Shown here: positions 1 to 8,257 of the stretch, in pieces
Layout: each line of letters begins with the position of its first letter
How positions within the stretch are numbered: the stretch's first letter is position 1
DNA from: an uncultured Pelagibacteraceae bacterium
Lineage (GTDB): Bacteria > Pseudomonadota > Alphaproteobacteria > Pelagibacterales > Pelagibacteraceae
Length of the DNA: 36,493 nt
Assembly: GCA_902628965.1 (NCBI GenBank)
Contig: CACOPB010000007.1
Location: forward strand, 1-36,493
Reading direction: 5' to 3'
Program-made: the position numbers and the translations under genes
Notes under the pieces: generated by a model
What the model was told of the DNA's origin: nothing
Database searches by the model: none
What the model saw: only the letters and a program-made list of their open reading frames with translations

Positions 1-404
1 ACAACATTGAGAAACGTAAAATTGACTTTAATGTTTTTTAATAGAAATTTATTTATGATATTTATAATATTTAAATCAACATCCATACCATAATGCTGAT
101 ATGCAATAGTAGAGTCTGTAAATCTATCAATCAAAATAATTTTTTTTTTGTATGATTTTTTTATAAGATTTATATTTTCACTACGTGCTGCTAAATATAA
201 AAGTAAATCAGTAAATATGTTAAAATTAGATTTTTTATTTAAAATTAATTTCCTTATTTTTTCAGAATTAAGACTTCCACCTGGTTCTCTTATCTTTATA
301 TAATTAATTTTTTTTTTATCTAAATATTTAGATACTTTTTTTATATGATGACTTTTGCCACTACCCTCTATGCCTTCAAAAACAATGATGGGTTTTTTAG
401 ACAT
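1..404 (-). CDS. tmk: Thymidylate kinase, partial (3' end off the left edge)
   Basis: Phosphorylates dTMP to dTDP in the cytoplasm for DNA precursor supply. The first 134 residues are present. They carry the P-loop EGIEGSGKS (Lys17, Ser18), a REPGGS segment as in the dTMP-binding REPGGT of the family, and the DRFTDSTIAYQ segment that matches the DR(Y/W)xxSxxAY motif. The protein starts at an ATG overlapping the end of the upstream dacA-like gene by 8 bases, so it is the last visible gene of the mltB-rlpA-dacA-tmk string. In many alphaproteobacteria holB and metG follow; that part lies outside the window. The CDS is truncated only by the window edge, with no internal stop. Confidence 0.93.
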   Translation of the reverse strand, partial: MSKKPIIVFEGIEGSGKSHHIKKVSKYLDKKKINYIKIREPGGSLNSEKIRKLILNKKSNFNIFTDLLLYLAARSENINLIKKSYKKKIILIDRFTDSTIAYQHYGMDVDLNIINIINKFLLKNIKVNFTFLNV

Positions 405-1548
405 CACCCCAAATTAAATAATTTATTGATTTTATTAATCTTGTAAAAAAATTAACTTTTTTAATTTCTTTTGATGAAAGTAAATCATACTCACCAATAA
501 GTTCTTGATCATAAACAACTCTTAGAGTGGCTATTTTTTGATCTTTCTTAATTGGTGCTTCAACTGGGCCTTCATACTTAACAGCAACTTTTAAAAGTTT
601 TTTTTTCGCTTTTTTAATTGTTTTATAAATATCTTCCTTTGTATGTGCTTCGACGCTATTCTCTTTTCCTAACCAAACATCAATTTTGTGTAATGGTTTA
701 TTGGCTTTAGCTATTTCTACAAGATCATAGTTGGTAAGACCAAATGTAAGTAATTTTGTACTTTCTTTGGATCTAGCATTTTTTGAATTAAAACCGCTTC
801 CAACTGCAATCAATCTCCTACCATTTCTATCTATTGATGATGCTAAAGAATATTTTTCAACAGCCAAATAACCAGTTTTTATTCCATCTGCTCCAAGATT
901 TTTGTAAAGCAAAGGATTTCTATTTCCTTGTGTTATTGGATCGCCCCCTGTTCTATCCCACGTAAATTCTTTTTCAGCAAACATTTTGTAAAATTTAGGA
1001 TGTTCTTTAATTAGATATCTGGACATTTTTAAAATATCTCTAACAGTAGAGTAATTGTCGGGGTCATTTATTCCTGATGAATTAGAAAAGTTTGTATTAT
1101 CCATCTCTAATTCTTTTGCTTTAGCGGTCATTAAAATTGCAAATTCTTCTTCAGTGCCTGCTATACCTTCAGCTAATGCAATACATGCATCATTTCCAGA
1201 AGCAACGATAATACCTCTTAATAAATTTTCTACAGAGACCTGATCACCTACCATTATAAACATCGATGAATATCCAGATGTAGATAATCTCCAAGCTCTC
1301 TCAGATATTATAAATTTTTCGTCTAAACTAAGATCACCTGATTTTATTAGATCGAAAGCAATAATTGCTGTCATTATTTTTGTCATAGAAGCTGGATAAA
1401 TTGATATATCTGGTTCTTTTTCATAGAGAATTTCTCCAGAATGATAATCTTGTAATATTGCAGTTCTTGCCTTTACATCAAAATTAGCCTTTGAAACATT
1501 TACTAATGAACAACAAAAAAAGATTACAATTAATAATATTCTAAACAT
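397..1548 (-). CDS. dacA: D-alanyl-D-alanine carboxypeptidase (PBP5/6 type)
   Basis: Serine DD-carboxypeptidase that trims the terminal D-Ala from peptidoglycan stem peptides in the periplasm. It has an N-terminal signal peptide (residues 1-21, ending SKA). The three penicillin-binding motifs are intact: SMTK at 54-57 (Ser54 nucleophile, Lys57 base), SGN at 117-119 and KTG at 224-226. A C-terminal PBP5-like beta domain follows from about 275, and the end (NFFTRLIKSINYLIWGDV) looks like an amphipathic membrane anchor. Length 383 is normal. The start overlaps the rlpA-like gene by 8 bases, so the two are probably translationally coupled. Whether it is the dacA, dacC or dacD orthologue cannot be decided. 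Confidence 0.93.
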   Translation of the reverse strand: MFRILLIVIFFCCSLVNVSKANFDVKARTAILQDYHSGEILYEKEPDISIYPASMTKIMTAIIAFDLIKSGDLSLDEKFIISERAWRLSTSGYSSMFIMVGDQVSVENLLRGIIVASGNDACIALAEGIAGTEEEFAILMTAKAKELEMDNTNFSNSSGINDPDNYSTVRDILKMSRYLIKEHPKFYKMFAEKEFTWDRTGGDPITQGNRNPLLYKNLGADGIKTGYLAVEKYSLASSIDRNGRRLIAVGSGFNSKNARSKESTKLLTFGLTNYDLVEIAKANKPLHKIDVWLGKENSVEAHTKEDIYKTIKKAKKKLLKVAVKYEGPVEAPIKKDQKIATLRVVYDQELIGEYDLLSSKEIKKVNFFTRLIKSINYLIWGDV

Positions 1549-2302
1549 CTTTCAATATCTCAATATTTTCAAAATTTAATACTTTTATTTCATTAAATGA
1601 TTTTTCTAGTTTTTTTATATCATTAAATGGACCTAATAATACCCTATATTTAGTTTTAGATAATTTCTTAATTACAGATTTTTTTATATTTGTCTCATCT
1701 TTTATTCTATCAACCATATTTTCGGCTGAGTCTCTGTAATAAAAATCTGCAATCTTTATTGAATATAAAAATTTATGTTTTTTTATTTTGACTTCTTTAT
1801 TCTTTTCTTTGCCTAGATTATCTATGGTAATTCCGTCAACAGGAGCTTTTTCAGCTACACTTTTCTCTTCATCAAAAGTCTTTGCCTTTTTAGCTACAAA
1901 TGTTGAATTTTTTGAGATTAAAACAAGATCGATGTATGGTTCTTTGGGGTCAAGTGATAACTCCTCAGCAATTCGCTGAGTTATTACAGAGTTGTAAAAA
2001 GATGAGAATTTAACATTATTTGATATCACTTCAGCAATAATTGACTTGTCATTTATAGGATTAGTAATTTTAACAAATGAATTTTTATTAATTTTATTAT
2101 GGAAAATTAAGAGAGATCTATTATCAATTTTTTTAGATATTTTTTTTTCTTTTTTTAATTCATCATCATATATTAAAGCAAATCCAGTATTACTATACTT
2201 TTGATCGCTAATATAAACTAAGTTTTTATCATTTTGATCAAATTGATTACATGCAGATAAAATAAATATAGAAATAATTAATAAGAGTTTTTTAAAGTTC
2301 AT
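1541..2302 (-). CDS. rlpA: RlpA-like lipoprotein with C-terminal SPOR domain
   Basis: Predicted outer-membrane lipoprotein of 253 residues: signal peptide with lipobox LSAC (Cys18), a divergent double-psi beta-barrel at about 35-130, a lysine-rich linker, and a SPOR-like peptidoglycan-binding domain from about 175 to the end (YSIKIADFYYRDSAENMVDR then YRVLLGPF). RlpA family members cleave naked glycan strands at division sites. Here the segment around His68 aligns with the family's H-x-x-L-P-x-G-T-x-V-x-V-T-N block, but the NDRGPF loop that carries the catalytic Asp reads ISNNVKF, with Ser94 in the Asp position. Enzymatic activity is therefore doubtful and a septal binding role more likely. 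Location between mltB and dacA supports the name. Confidence 0.72.
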   Translation of the reverse strand: MNFKKLLLIISIFILSACNQFDQNDKNLVYISDQKYSNTGFALIYDDELKKEKKISKKIDNRSLLIFHNKINKNSFVKITNPINDKSIIAEVISNNVKFSSFYNSVITQRIAEELSLDPKEPYIDLVLISKNSTFVAKKAKTFDEEKSVAEKAPVDGITIDNLGKEKNKEVKIKKHKFLYSIKIADFYYRDSAENMVDRIKDETNIKKSVIKKLSKTKYRVLLGPFNDIKKLEKSFNEIKVLNFENIEILKDV

Positions 2303-3293
2303 TTTTAAATTTATCTTTCAACGTACAAACAGCTAAAGCAAATCGCAATGATCTGTTCCATTTTAAAATTATTTCATAGTTATCAAATACTATATAAGCT
2401 GGATTTAAAGTTTCAGCATCTGGTATGATGTCTTTATCTGGAGTTATAATGGCTACTTTTAAAGAGTTGTACATATTATCTATTTGATCATTATTTTTTA
2501 TAAATTTTCTAAAATATTCTAATTTTTTCTTATCATGAAGTTTTTTTGCAGAAATGTTTAAATATTTTTTTGGGATATCTTCAGATAAATCTATTCTATA
2601 AAAACAAGGCTTCTCACTTTTCCAGCCTATTTGATTTAAATAATTAGACGCAGAAGCATAAGCATCATTATTATTTTTTAAATCTATATAACCGTTGCCA
2701 TCATGGTCAATAGCATAATTCTTCATTGTTGATGGCATAAATTGAAAAAAACCAAAAGCCCCTGCCCAAGACCCATATAACGTTTTATAATCTATTTGTT
2801 CATTTTCTATTAATCGCAAAAGTATTAATAATTCATTTGTAAAAAATTCTGATCTTCTTTTATCAAAACTTAAAGTTGCCAAAGAGGATAAAATATCCAT
2901 TTTACCAACATACGTTCCAAAATTAGTTTCTATTCCCATTAAAGCTAATAGTAGCTCCCTTTCTATATCAAATTCATTCTCAACAGTATTTATTAACTTT
3001 GAATTTTTTTCATAGAATTTTTTTCCTAAGGAGACTTTTTTTGAAGATGTTCTTTTTGAAATATAAGTTTTAGTATCCTCATAAAATTCAGGTTGATACC
3101 TGTCATATTTTATTACATCTGATAAAAATTTAGTATCGGACATAACTATATTAAACGTTTTTTCCGAAATACTATTTTCTAAAGCTATTTTTTTGAAATT
3201 TAATTTCCAATTTTCAAATTCTTTATTGATATCAGCAAAAGAGAAATTAATAGAAATAAAAATAAAAAGTAAAAAAAAATTAATCAGTTTCAT
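2292..3293 (-). CDS. mltB: MltB-family lytic murein transglycosylase
   Basis: Periplasmic muramidase that cuts the MurNAc-GlcNAc bond with formation of 1,6-anhydro-MurNAc. It has a signal peptide (residues 1-20, ending SFA) and no lipobox, so it is probably soluble or loosely bound. The SLT/MltB catalytic region contains Glu122 in LMGIETNFG, followed by the GS-WAGAFGFFQFMPSTMKNYA block and the DGNGYIDLKNNNDAYASAS stretch characteristic of the MltB family. Length 333 is typical. It overlaps rarD by 14 bases and the rlpA-like gene by 11 bases; these overlaps suggest one transcription unit through to tmk. Confidence 0.93.
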   Translation of the reverse strand: MKLINFFLLFIFISINFSFADINKEFENWKLNFKKIALENSISEKTFNIVMSDTKFLSDVIKYDRYQPEFYEDTKTYISKRTSSKKVSLGKKFYEKNSKLINTVENEFDIERELLLALMGIETNFGTYVGKMDILSSLATLSFDKRRSEFFTNELLILLRLIENEQIDYKTLYGSWAGAFGFFQFMPSTMKNYAIDHDGNGYIDLKNNNDAYASASNYLNQIGWKSEKPCFYRIDLSEDIPKKYLNISAKKLHDKKKLEYFRKFIKNNDQIDNMYNSLKVAIITPDKDIIPDAETLNPAYIVFDNYEIILKWNRSLRFALAVCTLKDKFKNEL

Positions 3294-4158
3294 GCAAATC
3301 CTTCAAATATATAATTACAGCAATCCAAATAAAAATAAAACTAACTAATTTTGTTATTGAAAAAGGCTCATTGTAATAAAAATAACCCAATAAAAACTGA
3401 AAAGTAGGAGTTATATAAAATATCATGCCTGTTGGTCCTAAACCACAGAGCTCAACTCCCCTAACATATAAAAATAAAGGTATAACGGTCATGGGTCCAG
3501 CAAGATAAATAAATAGCATCAACGAAGGATCAGATAATTGAAAATCATTATATCCTTTGCTTGCTATCAAATAAAAAGCTAACAGTGCAAATGGTAATAT
3601 AAATAAACTCTCTATAAGAAGGCCTACATCAGTATCAACATTAATTTTTTTTCTAACTAAATTGTAAAACCCCCAACTTAAAGCAACAATTAAACCAACC
3701 CATGGCAATGATTTAATACTTACAATTATTAAAAAAAGGATAGATAGCAAAACCAACAAGATTGAAAAGACTCTTTTTTTATTTAGTTTCTCTTTAAAAA
3801 AAAGATAACCAAGCATTACGCTTAAAATGGGCATAATAAAATATCCAAAACTTGCATCTATAATTCTATTTGTTGCTATAGCATATATCCATACACCCCA
3901 ATTTATAAAAATCAAAAAACCTGAGATAAATAAATAAAATAAATTTGATTTATTTTTTACAATTTTAAAAAAAACATTCCATTTAGAGAAAAAAAAAGTA
4001 GTCAGAATTAAAGTAAAAGCTGTCCATAAACATCTATGAACTACTAATTCAATATGGCCAATATAAGCAATATATTTAAAATAAATTACACCAAAAAACC
4101 CCCACCAAAAAGATCCAAACCCAGCAAGTAATAAGCCTTTGTTAAATTCTTTATTCAT
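3280..4158 (-). CDS. rarD: RarD-type EamA family transporter
   Basis: Integral membrane permease of the drug/metabolite transporter superfamily. About ten hydrophobic helices occupy nearly all of its 292 residues. The opening KGLLLAGFGSFWWGFFGVIYFK, the HRCLWT segment at the end of helix 2 and the GLGPTGMIFYITPTFQFLLGYFYYNEPF block near the end are characteristic of RarD (chloramphenicol-sensitive protein) rather than of generic EamA proteins. The substrate is unknown. It is the first gene of the leftward string and overlaps mltB by 14 bases; 86 non-coding bases separate its start from tRNA-Ser on the other strand, so its promoter should lie there. Confidence 0.85.
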   Translation of the reverse strand: MNKEFNKGLLLAGFGSFWWGFFGVIYFKYIAYIGHIELVVHRCLWTAFTLILTTFFFSKWNVFFKIVKNKSNLFYLFISGFLIFINWGVWIYAIATNRIIDASFGYFIMPILSVMLGYLFFKEKLNKKRVFSILLVLLSILFLIIVSIKSLPWVGLIVALSWGFYNLVRKKINVDTDVGLLIESLFILPFALLAFYLIASKGYNDFQLSDPSLMLFIYLAGPMTVIPLFLYVRGVELCGLGPTGMIFYITPTFQFLLGYFYYNEPFSITKLVSFIFIWIAVIIYLKDLHETD

Positions 4159-4244
4159 AGGAAACCATGATGCTTGTAATTAATAAGTTTATTAGACTAT
4201 TTTATGGTTGAATTAAATAATTATAATTATAAAACCTTGCTCAC

Positions 4245-4334
4245 GGAGAGATGGCTGAGCGGTTGAAAGCACCGGTCTTGAAAACCGGCAAAGGGGCAAC
4301 TCTTTCCTGGGTTCGAATCCCAGTCTCTCCGCCA
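4245..4334 (+). tRNA. tRNA-Ser (anticodon TGA), CCA encoded
   Basis: A 90-base cloverleaf. The acceptor stem GGAGAGA pairs perfectly with TCTCTCC. The D arm starts TGGCTGAGCGG, the anticodon stem and loop are CCGGTCTTGAAAACCGG with TGA as anticodon, a long class II variable arm follows as in all serine tRNAs, and the T arm contains GGTTCGAATCC. The discriminator base is G and CCA is encoded. It reads UCN serine codons, chiefly UCA. The 3' A lies directly against the last base of the opposing sdhE stop codon. Confidence 0.97.
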
Positions 4335-4598
4335 CTACTTTTTAACGTAATCGAAATTTTTAAATAAATCAGTTACATTATTTTTTTCAAAAATAAAATC
4401 GGTCTCTAAACCATTCAAAAAATTGTATAAATTTGAATCATCAATATCCAATAATTTTTCTAATTTTACTAAATCATCATGACTTAAGTCATTAATATAT
4501 TTTTTAACAAAAGCTCCTAAAAGTTTATCCATTTCTTTAGTACCTCTGTAATTTGATCGATAAATAATTTTTTTTTTTAATTCATCTATATTGATCAT
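4335..4598 (-). CDS. sdhE: Succinate dehydrogenase assembly factor 2 (SdhE)
   Basis: Small cytoplasmic protein of 87 residues that promotes covalent FAD attachment to the succinate dehydrogenase flavoprotein SdhA. The family hallmark RSxxRGxxExD is seen as RSNYRGTKEMDKLLGAF at about 14-30, with Arg-Gly-x-x-Glu intact, followed by the helical segment around LEKLLDIDDSNLYNFL. It is divergent from recG across only 25 bases, an arrangement common in alphaproteobacteria. Its stop codon abuts the tRNA-Ser gene on the other strand. Confidence 0.9.
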   Translation of the reverse strand: MINIDELKKKIIYRSNYRGTKEMDKLLGAFVKKYINDLSHDDLVKLEKLLDIDDSNLYNFLNGLETDFIFEKNNVTDLFKNFDYVKK

Positions 4599-4623
4599 GA
4601 ATATTAGAATATATTAGTTATTA

Positions 4624-6675
4624 ATGAATAATAAAACAAATTATGAATATTTATTGTCAGATTTAAGTTCTTTAAAAGGTGTAGGAACTAAAACAAAAAA
4701 TTTATTAAAGAGGAAAAATATTAATAATTTATTTGATTTACTATGGAAACTTCCAAAATCTTATACGGATAGAACTTTGTCATCAAAAATAAAAGATTTA
4801 AAAATTGGTGAAATACAAACAGTAACTATAATTCCACAAAAGTATAACTTCCCAAGAATAAGGAAATTACCAAATAGAGTTTTATGTAGTGATGAAACTG
4901 GTGAAATTGATTGTATTTTTTTTAATAGTTATGAAGGTTATATTAAAAAAATCTTACCTTTAGGTAAAGAAATTACTGTTAGTGGTAAAATAGGTCATTT
5001 TAGGAATAAATACCAAATTACAAATCCAAAATATATTTCCGAGGATTCTTCTTTGATCAAACAAACTCATAATAAATACTCATTAACTGAGGGTATTTCT
5101 GAAAAAATATACAATAAAATCTTAAATCAAATAATCAACAATTTGCCAGTTTTTAATGAATGGCACTCTAAAAGTATTTTATCTAAATTTAAAAATATAA
5201 GTTGGAATAATTCAATTAAAGAACTGCACAAACCTGAAAATATTGGAAATTATAGATCAAACTTCTATCAAAGACTTGCTTTTGATGAAATATTTTCAAC
5301 ATTTCTTGTTAATTCTGAAATAAGAAAAAAAATAAGAAAAATAAAAAAAAAAAATAAAGTTATTAATTTAAATAAACAAAATTCTATAATAGATAGATTA
5401 GATTTTTTTCTTACAGATGATCAACAAAAAACGCTTAACGAAATAAATAAAGATTTAAGTTCACCAAATAAAATGTTTAGACTTTTACAAGGAGACGTTG
5501 GTAGTGGAAAAACAATAGTGTCTCTTTTAGCAGCAATAAATTGTATAAATTCCGGTTTCCAGGTAGCTTTTATGGCTCCTACTGAAATTCTAGCAAGACA
5601 ACATTTTATGCTTGCAAAAAAAATATTTCCTAAAAATCTAAATTTAGATCTTATTTCTGGAAAATCTGAATATAAGTCGAAAAAAGAAATTCAGAAAAAA
5701 TTAGAAAATAATAAAATAGATATTATCTTTGGAACGCATGCCATATTTCAAAAAAAGGTAATTTTCAAAAAATTAGGATTAATAATTATAGATGAACAAC
5801 ATAAATTTGGAGTGAATCAGAGAAAAAGATTGTCAGACAAAGGTGGACCAAATTGTGATGTATTATTAATGACAGCAACACCTATACCTCGAACCCTAAC
5901 AATGACAATTTATGGTGATATGGATATTTCAATAATTAGAGAAAAACCCAAAAATAGAAAACCAATTAAAACGTATAGTAAATTAGAGGTTAAAATTGAA
6001 GATGTTTTAAAATTTATAAAAAAAGAAATTAACATAGGAAATCAAATTTTTTGGGTTTGTCCATTAATTGAAGAGTCTAAAAAATTGGATCATTCATCAG
6101 CTGTAAAAAAGTATGAATATTTACAAAACAAGTTTCCAAATCAAGTATGTTTACTTCATGGAAAAACTAATGTGGATGAAAAAAATGAAATACTAAAAAA
6201 ATTTTTAAATAATAAATTTAAAATTTTGGTTTCTACAACGATTATTGAGGTTGGGATAGATTTTCCAAATGCAAATACGATTGTAATTGAAAATGCTAAC
6301 AAATTTGGTTTATCTCAACTTCATCAATTAAGAGGTAGAGTTGGTCGTGGGGATAAAGACTCTACATGCATATTAATGTTTAAATCTAATCTAAGCGAAA
6401 ACGCAAAAAAAAGAATAAAAATTTTAAAAGATACCAATGATGGTTTTTTAATATCTGAAGAAGATATGAAATTACGAGGTTTTGGTGATATTTTGGGATT
6501 TAAACAAAGTGGAGTAAAAAATTTTAAGTTAGCAGATCCAATTCAGAATAGTGATCTTTTCTTATTAGCTGAAAAGGAAATAAGAAGAATAGAAAAATCA
6601 AATGAAGATATAAGTAAATTCAAACCTTTGATTAAATTGTACGATAGGGCTGATATAATAAATGATATTGCCTAA
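4624..6675 (+). CDS. recG: ATP-dependent DNA helicase RecG
   Basis: Branch-migrating helicase that regresses stalled replication forks and processes Holliday junctions. The N-terminal wedge (OB-fold) domain occupies about 1-240. The helicase core carries Walker A GDVGSGKT (290-297), the DEQH box at 390-393 with FGVNQR following, motif III TATPIPRT, and motif VI QLRGRVGRG, then the C-terminal TRG-like region (LRGFGDILGFKQSG). Length 683 is normal. Translation starts at the ATG after a short AT-only leader with no evident Shine-Dalgarno sequence. The stop overlaps that of the convergent DUF502 gene by 4 bases. Confidence 0.97.
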   Translation: MNNKTNYEYLLSDLSSLKGVGTKTKNLLKRKNINNLFDLLWKLPKSYTDRTLSSKIKDLKIGEIQTVTIIPQKYNFPRIRKLPNRVLCSDETGEIDCIFFNSYEGYIKKILPLGKEITVSGKIGHFRNKYQITNPKYISEDSSLIKQTHNKYSLTEGISEKIYNKILNQIINNLPVFNEWHSKSILSKFKNISWNNSIKELHKPENIGNYRSNFYQRLAFDEIFSTFLVNSEIRKKIRKIKKKNKVINLNKQNSIIDRLDFFLTDDQQKTLNEINKDLSSPNKMFRLLQGDVGSGKTIVSLLAAINCINSGFQVAFMAPTEILARQHFMLAKKIFPKNLNLDLISGKSEYKSKKEIQKKLENNKIDIIFGTHAIFQKKVIFKKLGLIIIDEQHKFGVNQRKRLSDKGGPNCDVLLMTATPIPRTLTMTIYGDMDISIIREKPKNRKPIKTYSKLEVKIEDVLKFIKKEINIGNQIFWVCPLIEESKKLDHSSAVKKYEYLQNKFPNQVCLLHGKTNVDEKNEILKKFLNNKFKILVSTTIIEVGIDFPNANTIVIENANKFGLSQLHQLRGRVGRGDKDSTCILMFKSNLSENAKKRIKILKDTNDGFLISEEDMKLRGFGDILGFKQSGVKNFKLADPIQNSDLFLLAEKEIRRIEKSNEDISKFKPLIKLYDRADIINDIA

Positions 6676-7286
6676 GTTTTTTTAGTAGAAGTTCCTGCCG
6701 AAACTATAAATTTAGATGCTTCTTCAAAAGACATATTTAAATATATAACATCTTCTATTGGGAACATTAATAAAAAACCACTAGTTGGATTTGGAGTTGT
6801 TGGTACAAAAACATTTATTAAGTTCTTGCCGGTTTTTTGTGCCATCTCACCTTTATTTTCCTTTGTAGCAAAACCAACTGCCCAAACACCTTTTCTTGGA
6901 TATTCAATTAAAACAACACTCTTTTTCCCATCATCTTTTTTCGAAAAAGTTTCAGTCATTTGCACAATTGCTGAATAGACTGTTCTTAAAAATGGAATTC
7001 TTTTAAGTAAATCATCAATTAATTGAAGAATTCTTCTTCCAAAAAAGGATAATGAAAGCCCTCCAACTAAAGTTATAAGTAAAATTGAAATAACAATTTC
7101 AACACCCGGAATATTAAAAGGCAAATAACTATTTGGATTAATATTTTTAGGTATTAAATTTGACGAAATACCTATTAAAATTTTAGTTAAATATAGTGTA
7201 AAACCAATTGGTATTAAAACAACAACACCAGTAATAAAATAATTTCTTAAAGTTAATGAAATAGATTTTTTGCCTTTTTTTGCCAT
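6672..7286 (-). CDS. DUF502 family membrane protein
   Basis: A 204-residue inner membrane protein of the DUF502 family, whose biochemical role is unknown. Two membrane helices are visible, at about 15-35 (YFITGVVVLIPIGFTLYLT) and 63-83 (VEIVISILLITLVGGLSLSF). They are followed by the family's conserved IPFLRTVYSAIVQMTETF segment and a soluble C-terminal part with GFATKE, FVPTTPNPTSGFLLMFP and the region ending MSFEEASKFIVSAG. It converges with recG and the two coding ends share four bases. A possible 25-residue ORF lies 8 bases upstream on the same strand. Confidence 0.88.
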   Translation of the reverse strand: MAKKGKKSISLTLRNYFITGVVVLIPIGFTLYLTKILIGISSNLIPKNINPNSYLPFNIPGVEIVISILLITLVGGLSLSFFGRRILQLIDDLLKRIPFLRTVYSAIVQMTETFSKKDDGKKSVVLIEYPRKGVWAVGFATKENKGEMAQKTGKNLINVFVPTTPNPTSGFLLMFPIEDVIYLNMSFEEASKFIVSAGTSTKKT

Positions 7287-7294
7287 ATTTTAAA

Positions 7295-7372
7295 TTAATT
7301 ATAACTAGCGTATATAACAAAAACAATTGCAATGATAAATAATACAATTAAAATTTTGTTATTAAGATTCAT
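7295..7372 (-). CDS. Possible single-helix small membrane protein (25 aa)
   Basis: An ATG-to-TAA frame on the minus strand between the DUF502 and M48 peptidase genes, ending 8 bases before the DUF502 start. It encodes 25 residues: a short polar start (MNLNNK) and one strongly hydrophobic helix (ILIVLFIIAIVFVIYA) ending SYN, the typical shape of a bacterial small membrane protein. No Shine-Dalgarno sequence is visible, though most genes here lack one. AT-rich DNA produces short hydrophobic frames by chance, so this is tentative; it may instead be only the leader of the DUF502 transcript. Confidence 0.3.
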   Translation of the reverse strand: MNLNNKILIVLFIIAIVFVIYASYN

Positions 7373-7403
7373 GAGGGTTTAATAATATCAATTTTGAGTA
7401 GTT

Positions 7404-8225
7404 ATGGATAGAAGAAAATTTTTAACATATTTGGGTTGTGGATGTGGTAGTCTTTTTTTAACATCTTGTTCCACTGCACCTATAACTGATAGGAAACAAT
7501 TAAAAATTATTCCTGAAGCGAATTTAAATGCTCAAGCAGCTCAAATCTATGAAAAAGTTAAAAAAAGAGAAAAGATGAGTAATGATACAAAAAAATTAAA
7601 TGAAATTAAAGAAATTGGAAAAAGAATGGAAGATTCAATTAGCGAATATTTTTTTAGAGCCAATTTAAATGATCCGACTGCAAATTTTAATTGGGAATAT
7701 ATTTTAATTGATAACAAAAAAGTAAGAAATGCTTGGTGTATGCCGGGAGGTAAAATAGCAGTCTATACAGGCATGCTAGATGTAACAAAAAATACAGATG
7801 GTTTGGCAGCAGTAATGGGTCATGAAGTTGCTCATGCAGTTGCTAAACATTCTGTAGAAAGAGCAAGTCGAGGAGTGTTACTTAATACAGGAGCACGAAT
7901 AATTGACATAGCTAGTGGAGGCATATTATCAGATATTAACAGAACAACAGGAATGGACACTGTTGGTTTATTAGCTCAACTTGGAATAATGAATCCTTTT
8001 AATAGAAAACAAGAAAGTGAAGCTGACTATCTTGGTATGATTTTTTCTTCACTTTCTGGGTATGATATCAGAGAAACAGTAAAAATTTGGGAAAGAATGA
8101 AAGAATTTAATAAAGGTAAAGAACCACCGCAATTTATGAGTACTCATCCCTCTTCTGATACACGTATTAAACAATTAAATGAATGGATGAACGAGGTGAT
8201 TTTAGATTATCCACCAATTTCTTAA
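7404..8225 (+). CDS. M48 family zinc metallopeptidase lipoprotein, Tat-type signal
   Basis: Predicted periplasmic membrane-anchored metallopeptidase of 273 residues, similar to the YggG/LoiP and BepA-type M48 proteins that degrade misfolded envelope proteins. The N-terminus has a twin-arginine motif (DRRKFLT, Arg3-Arg4) followed by a short hydrophobic stretch and a lipobox LTSC (Cys22), so export through Tat and lipidation are likely; tatABC are in this window. The zinc site HEVAH is at 140-144 with Glu141 as catalytic base, and the third ligand Glu is in QESEAD (204-208). The end TxHPSSDTRIKQLNEWM is also a family signature. It is followed 32 bases later by the FkbM-like gene on the same strand. 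Confidence 0.88.
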   Translation: MDRRKFLTYLGCGCGSLFLTSCSTAPITDRKQLKIIPEANLNAQAAQIYEKVKKREKMSNDTKKLNEIKEIGKRMEDSISEYFFRANLNDPTANFNWEYILIDNKKVRNAWCMPGGKIAVYTGMLDVTKNTDGLAAVMGHEVAHAVAKHSVERASRGVLLNTGARIIDIASGGILSDINRTTGMDTVGLLAQLGIMNPFNRKQESEADYLGMIFSSLSGYDIRETVKIWERMKEFNKGKEPPQFMSTHPSSDTRIKQLNEWMNEVILDYPPIS

Positions 8226-8257
8226 TTAAAGATACTTTAAAATTTAAATGAATAATT

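Noticed and set aside
4198..4244. Promoter for tRNA-Ser
   Set aside because: TATAAT and TATAAA hexamers are present at 4222-4233, but the only -35-like hexamers (TTGAAT, TTAGAC) have spacers of 8, 14 or 24 bases; AT-rich chance cannot be excluded.
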